From: Ignavibacteria bacterium
GTDB lineage: Bacteria; Bacteroidota; Ignavibacteria; Tepidaquicellales; Tepidaquicellaceae
Direction: 5' to 3'
Length of the DNA: 7,402 nucleotides
Assembly (NCBI GenBank): GCA_018058125.1
Contig: JAGPCH010000060.1
Coordinates: forward strand, 1-7,402
Translations under genes and position numbers: made by a program
Notes under the pieces: generated by a model
Databases searched by the model: none
Seen by the model: only the letters and a program-made list of their open reading frames with translations
What the model was told of the DNA's origin: nothing
In this document: positions 1 through 4,859 of the stretch, one piece after another
Layout of the letters: the number at the start of each line of letters is the position of its first letter
Numbering within the stretch: position 1 is the stretch's first letter

Positions 1-574
1 GAACAAAGATCGGCACATTGTTCTCATAAGCAGCAAGCACGACCGAGTCTTTATTCTTTCCGTGTTTGGAAAGATACTCACCCATGTGCCAGATGAATTC
101 ACGTGAGGAATAAGGTCTGTGCTCGAGTGAGTTACAAATATTCGCAATTGTCATGTCACATTCTCTCAGATCTTCTTCGTCAATGTATGTGTCATAGATC
201 CTGTCGATCATAAGTTCGCGCATTTCATTGTCATCCACGAACTGCGAGCCTTTGTAATGCTTGTATCCGAGACCTTCGAAAAAATCCTGATCGACCATTA
301 TCGCGCCGGTAGAAACTATGGCATCCACCATATTATTTCTTACCATATCAACTACAACATTCTTCAGTCCGGCAGAGAAAAGCGATCCCGCAAGACAGAG
401 CATCACTGAGCATTCTTTATCGGCAAGCATCATGTCATAATACTTAGCTGCAGTAGCAAGGTCTCTCGATGAGAAAGCCATATCCTGCATATCCTCTACA
501 AGTGTGATGACATTATGCTTTTTGATATCTATGTGTTTAATGGTTTCTTTAAGATAATCCTGTTTGGTTTTCAT
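1..574 (-). CDS. Deoxyhypusine synthase / homospermidine synthase family protein (N-terminal part, runs off left edge)
   Basis: Open from an ATG at 574-572 to the window edge, giving 191 complete codons without a stop. The protein matches the Rossmann-like NAD-dependent deoxyhypusine synthase family (Pfam DS). It has 'LAGSLFSAGLKNVVVDMVRN' at residues 61-80, 'NMVDAIVSTGA' at 81-91, 'GLGYKHYKGS' at 101-110, 'DRIYDTYIDEEDLRECD' at 124-140, 'SSREFIWHMGEYL' at 156-168 and 'AAYENNVPIFV' at 181-191. In archaea and eukaryotes the family moves an aminobutyl group from spermidine to a lysine of the initiation factor eIF5A. Most bacteria have no eIF5A, and bacterial homologues have been linked to homospermidine formation from spermidine or putrescine. 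Which reaction applies here is inference. The catalytic lysine lies in the C-terminal third, outside the window. No signal peptide is present, so it should be cytoplasmic. The start is supported by being the first ATG, with an A/T-rich leader and no Shine-Dalgarno sequence. The family is confident; the substrate is not. Confidence 0.88.
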   Translation of the reverse strand, partial: MKTKQDYLKETIKHIDIKKHNVITLVEDMQDMAFSSRDLATAAKYYDMMLADKECSVMLCLAGSLFSAGLKNVVVDMVRNNMVDAIVSTGAIMVDQDFFEGLGYKHYKGSQFVDDNEMRELMIDRIYDTYIDEEDLRECDMTIANICNSLEHRPYSSREFIWHMGEYLSKHGKNKDSVVLAAYENNVPIFV

Positions 575-601
575 AATTTTAATTGTTTGATTTAATTTTG
601 A

Positions 602-609
602 CAAATATA
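602..609 (-). promoter_or_regulatory. Possible Bacteroidota-type -7 promoter element for the deoxyhypusine synthase-like gene
   Basis: Read on the minus strand this is TATATTTG, an exact match to the Bacteroidota sigma-ABfr consensus TAnnTTTG. It ends 27 bases upstream of the ATG at 574, a plausible distance for a short leader. The matching upstream TTTG (-33) element is not clear. In DNA this AT-rich, a single 8-mer match is weak evidence. Confidence 0.25.
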
Positions 610-783
610 AAAATTCTGAGCTTGTTATAAAATGTAGTTATTGGTTTTATGGCATATATGATTTTATGCAGAGGCAGTACAATCTATTCGGACAGCAACA
701 CCATTAAGAGACTTAACAATTTATTTGTATTAGTTAATATTACGAACTTGAAACTTATATTTAGATAATTGAACTTCAACTAA

Positions 784-909
784 ATTGCCGGAAACTACAA
801 CTATCAATTTTCAACTGATAATTATCAACTAACGAGCGGGATATATTTTTACCGGTTGGAAGTTGACGGGATAATTATAGATTCGAAACATATGTTACTT
901 TTAAAATAG
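784..909 (+). pseudogene. Remnant of a T9SS type A C-terminal sorting domain
   Basis: After a TAA at 781-783, 41 plus-strand codons run to a TAG at 907-909. Their end reads 'TSGIYFYRLEVDG...DSKHMLLLK' followed by the stop. This matches the tails of the intact genes in the window ('SSGVYFYELRSGNFAETKRMLLLK', for example, in two pieces around ELR). The preceding 'AGNYNYQFSTDN' corresponds to 'PGSYQLQWNG' or 'AGFYSVEFSS' there. The correct ending with a stop directly after the terminal LLK argues against chance. No NPFNP motif and no protein body are found upstream, and stops at 766-768 and 781-783 break the same frame, so the gene is dead. A frameshift near 785 is possible, since the +1 frame before it reads 'IELQLN', which would suit the missing NE-type linker. 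It was once the end of a secreted protein; which one cannot be told. Confidence 0.65.
798..832 (-). repeat. Heptamer tandem repeat, five degenerate units, inside the sorting-domain remnant
   Basis: The plus strand divides cleanly into CAACTAT, CAATTTT, CAACTGA, TAATTAT and CAACTAA. These are rotations of the reverse complement of the TTGATAR heptamer found at 910-923 and 1189-1223. The 12 bases 798-809 are a perfect inverted copy of 1201-1212. The block overlaps codons of the sorting-domain remnant ('NYQFSTDNYQL'). Confidence 0.65.
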
Positions 910-923
910 TTGATAGTTGACTT
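910..923 (+). repeat. Two units of the TTGATAR heptamer repeat
   Basis: TTGATAG at 910-916 is followed by TTGACTT at 917-923. The block starts directly after the stop codon of the sorting-domain remnant and has the same orientation as the five-unit block at 1189-1223. Confidence 0.55.
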
Positions 924-938
924 ATACATTGGGTAGTA

Positions 939-966
939 TTGTGAATTTTTATAAATTCCATATAAT
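939..966 (+). promoter_or_regulatory. Sigma-70-like promoter for the small antitoxin-like gene
   Basis: TTGTGA at 939-944 and a perfect TATAAT at 961-966 are separated by 16 bases, and the -10 box ends 29 bases before the ATG at 996. The spacing is right and four of six -35 bases match. The region is extremely AT-rich, and this lineage may prefer a different promoter consensus, so the call is tentative. Confidence 0.35.
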
Positions 967-967
967 A

Positions 968-981
968 TTATATTAATATAA
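968..981. promoter_or_regulatory. 14-bp perfect palindrome in the leader of the antitoxin-like gene, possible operator
   Basis: TTATATTAATATAA is a perfect palindrome lying between the promoter-like -10 box and the ATG at 996. This is where an autoregulating antitoxin or other dimeric repressor often binds. It is made only of A and T in an AT-only stretch, so chance is a real alternative. Confidence 0.22.
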
Positions 982-995
982 ATATTAAATTTATT

Positions 996-1184
996 ATGTC
1001 ATCACAAGAATTAAAAGATGAAATTTGAAAAGCAATAGACAGTGCTCCGGATTCTGTTTTAAATGAGATTTTAAATTACATTCAACAAATAAACAATACT
1101 GATTCCGAAAAGCTTAAACTTTCCCAAAACTTAAATATGGCATTAAAAGAAGATAAAGAATTGCTCAAAAGATTGTCAGTATGA
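996..1184 (+). pseudogene. Small antitoxin-like protein gene interrupted by an in-frame TGA
   Basis: Reading from the ATG at 996, codons 1-10 give 'MSSQELKDEI', codon 11 is TGA (1026-1028), and the frame then stays open to a TGA at 1182-1184. The second part reads 'KAIDSAPDSVLNEILNYIQQ' and ends 'NMALKEDKELLKRLSV'. The 62-codon design is a short N-terminal helix, 'AP..VL.EILNYI..I', then a charged '..NL...LKEDKELLKRL' tail. It resembles the small orphan or antitoxin-like proteins (DUF2281-type and similar) common in this group and in cyanobacteria; that link is from memory of the family pattern. There is no ATG between the stop and 1137, so the rest is unlikely to be translated well. No toxin gene follows; heptamer repeats begin five bases later. 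A sequencing error at the TGA is the main alternative to true decay. Confidence 0.55.
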
Positions 1185-1188
1185 TTAG

Positions 1189-1223
1189 TTGATAGTTGAT
1201 AATTGATAGTTGATAATTGACTG
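1189..1223 (+). repeat. Heptamer tandem repeat, TTGATAR x5
   Basis: Consecutive units are TTGATAG, TTGATAA, TTGATAG, TTGATAA and TTGACTG, so G-ending and A-ending units alternate. The array starts four bases after the stop of the broken antitoxin-like gene. It is the best preserved of three blocks of this family in the window. Heptanucleotide tandem arrays of this style are known as dispersed intergenic repeats in cyanobacteria and other genomes. Confidence 0.75.
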
Positions 1224-1305
1224 TTATAATTGATGTTATCTCAACTAATATTTAACCAAATTAACCAATTATTTCTATATGTTAAGGATACATCTTCAAT
1301 AACTG

Positions 1306-2799
1306 ATGTTTGTTTCAAAATTAAAAAATAAATTATATATGTTTAAAATATTAGCAGTATGTATATTTCTCTTCCCCTTTTACTCATATTGCAAAAGCAA
1401 TACAAGTATAAAAAACCAATCAAACCAGTCAAACCTATCGAACAATTATAATCTTAAAGAAATAGCTCAGGACCAATTAATAGCTTCAGGACCCTTTGTT
1501 GGAGCTGTTTCGGATGTGTCTGCAACATTCATAATTAAAACGGTCAAACCCTCCAAAGTGAAATTTCAAATGTCCGAAGATTCTCAATTCAAAGATTCCT
1601 TTTATTCAGAAGAGATTGCTTCGGATGAAAGTAAATTTAACTTTACAAAAATTCAGACGGGTAATCTGAAACCCGACACAAAGTATTATTACAGAGCTGT
1701 ACTGGATGGAATTGTAACTGACCGCGAACATTCGTTCATGACTTTTCCCTCTGAAAAGAATCAGAATTTTTCCTTTGGTTTCGGTTCATGTCAGCAAGGT
1801 TACAATGCAACTTCTCCGGATGTTTTCCCTGTGGTCGCAGAGGATTCGCTAAGGTTTTTTCTGCAAATTGGTGACTGGACTTACCCTGACTTTGGTGAGC
1901 TAGGAAAGGGATACAATGAAAGTCTTGATAAGCTGCAGGTAAGCTATCAGTCCCGCTATGACTATGGTTATGCATTTAACAGTGAAGTATTAAGCAGGAT
2001 GCCGGTTGCATATTTATATGATGATCATGATTTTGCAGGCAATGATGCAGACGGAACTAATCCCTTTAAAACTAATTCCATAAAAGCTTACAGTATGTTT
2101 TTTCCTCACTATGAATTGAATAATCCTGATAATGGAATTTGGCAGAAGTTCAGGTTCGGTGATGTTGAATTTTTTCTTCTCGATCTGAGAACTCAAAGAA
2201 GCGCGAACAGTAATGCGCTGAACTCTCAGGGATTATTTGAGCCGCCGCCTGATCATTCAATTCTAAGCGGGTTTACAATTGAAGGTGAGAATCAGAAGAC
2301 ATGGCTGGAGAATTCTTTAAAGAATTCCGATGCCAAATGGAAAGTGATTATATCAACTGTAATTTTTAATCCGCGTTATTTAGATGCTTTGAAAGATGAA
2401 AGAATTGCTAAGATGTTTCCTAAAGTTCAAAAAGGAATAATAGACAAATGGGCGGGATTTCCTGAAGATATATATTTTTTACAAAACATTATTAAAGACA
2501 ACAATATTAAGAATGTAATTATGGTCAGCGGAGATTCTCATTCATCATATATTGATGACGGGACAAATTCAGTCATCCCGGAGATTAGCAGCTCCAATCT
2601 TGATACAAAAAATTCAAAACTCGGATTGATTACACAGCTGGCAGGCTATAACATCTGGAATCAGGGCAGCTATAATGAAGACGGTCACGCATACGGAAGG
2701 ATAAGCTTTTACTTTGGTGATGAAGATTATGCAATGCTCGAAGTAATTGATCAGACCGGCGCAACTGTTTTGAGTTACAGGCTGGATGCTATATTATAA
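1306..2799 (+). CDS. Exported PhoD-like metallophosphatase (alkaline phosphatase D family)
   Basis: This 497-residue protein has the full PhoD layout. A hydrophobic export signal spans about residues 13-28, followed by an Asn/Ser/Gln-rich linker (31-50). An Fn3-like PhoD N-terminal domain covers about 60-147 ('GPFVGAVSDVSATFIIKT', 'LKPDTKYYYRAVLDG'), and the calcineurin-type phosphatase domain about 155-475. Visible motifs are 'FGFGSCQQG' (157-165), 'LQIGDWTYPDFG' (186-197, metal-binding Asp190), 'YDDHDFAGNDADG' (238-250), 'FFLLDLRTQRS' (289-299) and 'VSGDSHSSY' (407-415). Known family members hydrolyse phosphomonoesters or phosphodiesters with Fe/Ca centres, which suggests phosphate scavenging; the substrate here is unknown. 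The signal has no twin arginine, unlike classical PhoD. Cys29 followed by a flexible linker hints at a lipoprotein, but the preceding 'YSY' is a poor lipobox. An alternative start is Met12 (1339), which would still leave a signal peptide. AAGGA at 1284-1288 is too far from the start to serve as a ribosome site. There is no T9SS sorting tail, unlike the three genes to its right, and transcription converges with the next gene across 89 bp. Confidence 0.9.
   Translation: MFVSKLKNKLYMFKILAVCIFLFPFYSYCKSNTSIKNQSNQSNLSNNYNLKEIAQDQLIASGPFVGAVSDVSATFIIKTVKPSKVKFQMSEDSQFKDSFYSEEIASDESKFNFTKIQTGNLKPDTKYYYRAVLDGIVTDREHSFMTFPSEKNQNFSFGFGSCQQGYNATSPDVFPVVAEDSLRFFLQIGDWTYPDFGELGKGYNESLDKLQVSYQSRYDYGYAFNSEVLSRMPVAYLYDDHDFAGNDADGTNPFKTNSIKAYSMFFPHYELNNPDNGIWQKFRFGDVEFFLLDLRTQRSANSNALNSQGLFEPPPDHSILSGFTIEGENQKTWLENSLKNSDAKWKVIISTVIFNPRYLDALKDERIAKMFPKVQKGIIDKWAGFPEDIYFLQNIIKDNNIKNVIMVSGDSHSSYIDDGTNSVIPEISSSNLDTKNSKLGLITQLAGYNIWNQGSYNEDGHAYGRISFYFGDEDYAMLEVIDQTGATVLSYRLDAIL
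1414..1440 (+). repeat. 9-bp tandem repeat encoding Asn-Gln-Ser units in the phosphatase linker
   Basis: AACCAATCA, AACCAGTCA and AACCTATCG are consecutive and in frame. They encode NQS, NQS and NLS (residues 37-45) just after the export signal. Because the unit is nine bases, copy-number change would lengthen or shorten the linker without breaking the frame. Confidence 0.6.
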
Positions 2800-2888
2800 G
2801 GAAAGCTAAATTGAATTAAATTGATTTTTCAACCAGTTTACCAATCAATCGATTAATCTTTTGTAATTTTAAAATTTATAATTTGAAA

Positions 2889-4655
2889 TTATTTCAAAAG
2901 TAACATTCTCTTTGTTTCTGCAAAATTACCTGATCTAAGTTCATAAAAATAAACTCCGCTTGAGAATCCTTCTCCATTCCATTGCAACTGGTAACTTCCC
3001 GGCGAAAGGTTTTCATTGACTAAAGTAGCTACTTCATTTCCAAGAACATTATATATCTTCAAAGTAACAAATCCCAATTCCGAAATCCCAAATCCCAGAT
3101 TCGTAGTCGGATTGAACGGGTTTGGATAATTCTGCTTCAATGTAAATCCTGTAGGAATTTCTGTGTTTAGATTATTAACTGATACAAGATTATTATCACC
3201 ATAAACTCCGTTATGTCTTACATTAAACTGAAAGACAGGATTTACAATCTTAGTAGCGTCATAACTTACTCCTGAATTCCAGATGTATGCGCTTGTCTGA
3301 TTGCTGCCGAATAGTGTAACTCCTGCGCCAACCATATCAAGCAAACCGTCATTATTGATATCAGCAAGACACGGCATGTTAAACATGGTAGTTCCTGAAG
3401 TTGGTAATGTCCATTCGGGAATTGGAGTACCGTCATGATTAAACGCGAGATATTTTCCCATGCTGTTATCCTGTGTATTATCATCAATTATAAGTTCTAG
3501 TTTTCCGTCATTATCAATATCGCCAAGAGCCACCTGATTATTTACTGCATTCACAGGTCCGATCGGAAAACCGCTAAGTACATTTCCCTGTACATCCCAC
3601 GCATATACCTGATCTGCTAAAGAACCGCCGATCTGATCTCCGACAACTACATCCAGTATATTATCATCATTCACATATCCAAGAACCGGCGGACCATAGA
3701 CCCATTGAGTAGTTGTCTTTGGCCAGTTAGGAAATTGAGTTCCGTCATTTTTTAAAATATATACATAACCCTGACCGCCACTCGTCTGATGTGTACCGAA
3801 AATTATTTCTCTGATATTATCACCATCGACATCTGCAAGCACAGGAGACGAATAAGAATTCACATCTCCATTAGATAATACAAATGGAAAACCTGTTAAT
3901 GGATTTCCATCTCTGTCCCATACATAAAGACCTGTGTAAGCTTCTGCGATTATTTCCGGAATACCGTCACCGGTAATGTCACCGACAGCCGAGCTCGAAG
4001 CCGGCACATGACTCATCGGCTGAGGCCAGCCCGGGTAGATCGTACCGTCACCTTTAAATACATAGATCTCACCTCTGGATGGTGATGAAAGTCTCTTGGT
4101 TGTGATGATCTCCAGACTGCCATTCAGATCAAGATCACCAAGAACTACTGACCTGGCGGAGCCGCCGTTATTGATCGGAAATCCGGTCACCGGTGTTCCG
4201 TCTTTTTCAAACGCATATAGGATTCCAAGAACGCCTGTAACATTTGCAGTTCCGATTACTATCTCATCCACGCCATCTCCGTCAATATCTCCGTAAGCCG
4301 GTGCTCCCTGAGCTGGATATGTAAGAGTCTTTGGCCAGCCTGTTACATTGCTTCCGTCAATATTCCATGCCTGAAGAGTCGTTCCGATCCCGTAAACTAT
4401 TTCATAGTCACTGTCAGAATCCATCTGACAATATATTCCGCCTTCAGTTGACTGACCGCTTACAACTGTTGGGAAGCCGGTGAAGATCGGTAACGTGTCA
4501 GCGTCAAAAACCCTCACTATGTTATTCTTTCCGTCAAAGTCTTTAATCAAAACTTTGTTCATAACATCAGGGATGATATGGAAATTATTTTTTGGTTCAT
4601 CGCAAAAAGCATTATAGCTGAATGCCATTAAAAAAATAAATATCAAATTTTTCAT
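2889..4655 (-). CDS. Secreted FG-GAP/VCBS-repeat beta-propeller protein with T9SS type A sorting domain
   Basis: The 588-residue product begins with a Sec signal peptide (MKNLIFIFLMAFSYNAFC, residues 1-18). The body consists of eight Asp-rich calcium-loop repeats at about 50-residue spacing. They start near residues 79 (DSDSDYEIV), 123 (DIDGDGVDEIVIG), 174 (DLDLNGSLEIITT), 226 (DITGDGIPEIIAE), 275 (DVDGDNIREIIFG), 327 (YVNDDNILDVVVG), 379 (DIDNDGKLELIID) and 432 (DINNDGLLDMVGA). Most repeats are followed by 'DG...GWP' or 'GFP', the usual FG-GAP pattern of integrin-like propellers. The sixth has Tyr in place of the first Asp. The C terminus (about 500-588) is a T9SS sorting domain: NYPNPFNP at 509-516, 'LGNEVATLVNE', 'SSGVYFYELRS' and the terminal 'KRMLLLK'. 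The protein should therefore cross the inner membrane by Sec, fold in the periplasm, and be exported and anchored or released by T9SS. Specific binding partner or activity is not visible. The ATG at 4655-4653 follows an A/T-rich leader without Shine-Dalgarno, and it is probably its own transcription unit. Confidence 0.92.
   Translation of the reverse strand: MKNLIFIFLMAFSYNAFCDEPKNNFHIIPDVMNKVLIKDFDGKNNIVRVFDADTLPIFTGFPTVVSGQSTEGGIYCQMDSDSDYEIVYGIGTTLQAWNIDGSNVTGWPKTLTYPAQGAPAYGDIDGDGVDEIVIGTANVTGVLGILYAFEKDGTPVTGFPINNGGSARSVVLGDLDLNGSLEIITTKRLSSPSRGEIYVFKGDGTIYPGWPQPMSHVPASSSAVGDITGDGIPEIIAEAYTGLYVWDRDGNPLTGFPFVLSNGDVNSYSSPVLADVDGDNIREIIFGTHQTSGGQGYVYILKNDGTQFPNWPKTTTQWVYGPPVLGYVNDDNILDVVVGDQIGGSLADQVYAWDVQGNVLSGFPIGPVNAVNNQVALGDIDNDGKLELIIDDNTQDNSMGKYLAFNHDGTPIPEWTLPTSGTTMFNMPCLADINNDGLLDMVGAGVTLFGSNQTSAYIWNSGVSYDATKIVNPVFQFNVRHNGVYGDNNLVSVNNLNTEIPTGFTLKQNYPNPFNPTTNLGFGISELGFVTLKIYNVLGNEVATLVNENLSPGSYQLQWNGEGFSSGVYFYELRSGNFAETKRMLLLK
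3069..3103 (-). repeat. Heptamer tandem repeat encoding part of a T9SS sorting domain
   Basis: On the plus strand the bases divide into AAATCCC, AATTCCG, AAATCCC, AAATCCC and AGATTCG. Read on the coding strand they specify the 'NLGFGISELGF' stretch after NYPNPFNPTT. The same position in the gene at 6782 carries a more decayed version. Seven-base units rotate through all three frames, so the regular spacing is not explained by codon periodicity. Confidence 0.6.
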
Positions 4656-4716
4656 TGTAATCTGTTAATTAGTTTTCGAAAAGAGGTTTACTATTAACTT
4701 AACAAAATACAGACAA

Positions 4717-4771
4717 TATAAAAGTCTTAATTTAATTCGTTCTTAACGACATTTAAAATTGGACTTTTATA
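4717..4771. repeat. 10-bp perfect inverted repeat upstream of the FG-GAP gene
   Basis: TATAAAAGTC at 4717-4726 and GACTTTTATA at 4762-4771 are perfect complements separated by 35 bases. The inside contains further weak pairing (an AATTT stretch against AAATT). It lies 62-116 bases upstream of the ATG at 4655, in the likely promoter/leader zone, and beside the larger hairpin at 4788-4843. It could be an operator, a leader structure or part of a dispersed repeat; the sequence does not decide. Confidence 0.4.
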
Positions 4772-4787
4772 ATAATGGGGCATTAAA

Positions 4788-4843
4788 CCACGAAGACACA
4801 AAGGCACAAAGAAAAATCTTCGCGCCTTTGTGTCTTTTTGTGG
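4788..4843 (-). terminator. Long imperfect hairpin just downstream of the kelch-like gene, likely terminator and dispersed repeat
   Basis: The arm 4788-4805 (CCACGAAGACACAAAGGC) pairs with 4824-4843 over 13 contiguous bases (GCCTTTGTGTCTT), then closes with GTGG after a small bulge. The loop contains a second small stem, AAGA (4809-4812) with TCTT (4817-4820). It begins 17 bases after the stop codon of the gene ending at 4860, where a terminator is expected, but the run of T after the stem is poor (GGTTTAAT on the minus strand). The 'CCACGAAGACACAAAGGCAC' wording resembles a dispersed intergenic repeat I recall from many environmental bacterial genomes, so it may be a mobile or selfish repeat that also terminates transcription. 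Confidence 0.55.
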
Positions 4844-4859
4844 GGAAAAAATTGCTTTT

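Larger units (their letters stand above)
575..995. other. Long intergenic region with gene debris
   Basis: This 421-bp stretch separates the minus-strand deoxyhypusine synthase-like gene from a small broken plus-strand gene. It holds a possible -7 element near 602, a decayed sorting-domain tail at 784-909, heptamer repeat blocks at 798-832 and 910-923, and a promoter-like pair at 939-966. Between about 610 and 720 I see no convincing gene. A short plus-strand frame from an ATG at 658 to a TAA at 766-768 (36 codons) shares its frame with the sorting-domain remnant. It includes 'VLVNITNLK', which resembles the central strand of such domains ('VSIKIFDIL' in the gene at 4860). It may be an earlier part of the same wreck. 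Confidence 0.6.

Noticed and set aside
1026..1028. TGA read as an amino acid (recoding or selenocysteine)
   Set aside because: The same frame also ends in TGA at 1182, the other genes use TGG for Trp and the standard code, and no selenocysteine element or redox motif is evident.
1189..1223. CRISPR-like array
   Set aside because: The repeats are 7 bp and contiguous with no spacers, so this is a simple tandem repeat.
1284..1288. AAGGA as ribosome binding site for the phosphatase gene
   Set aside because: It is 17 bases from the ATG at 1306, too far for a Shine-Dalgarno interaction, and neighbouring genes show no such sites.
1736..1975. 79-codon minus-strand frame inside the phosphatase gene
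   Set aside because: It is antisense to conserved PhoD motifs and its translation is a low-quality His/Ser/Gln mixture without family features.
2014..2196. 60-codon minus-strand frame inside the phosphatase gene
   Set aside because: It lies opposite the conserved DDHD region, with no independent start context or recognisable protein.
2800..2888. Bidirectional terminator between the convergent genes
   Set aside because: Only weak AT pairing is visible (such as AATTTTAAAATT), with no stable GC-containing stem.
3266..3487. 73-codon minus-strand frame in the FG-GAP gene
   Set aside because: It is an out-of-frame shadow of repeats seven and eight of the real protein.
4096..4296. 66-codon plus-strand frame in the FG-GAP gene
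   Set aside because: It is antisense to calcium-loop repeats, and its Ser/Pro/Arg-rich wording is just the complement of Asp/Gly codons.
4673..4682. TTTTCGAAAA palindrome in the FG-GAP leader as an operator
   Set aside because: A single short AT-rich palindrome with no second copy or known regulator is not enough to call.
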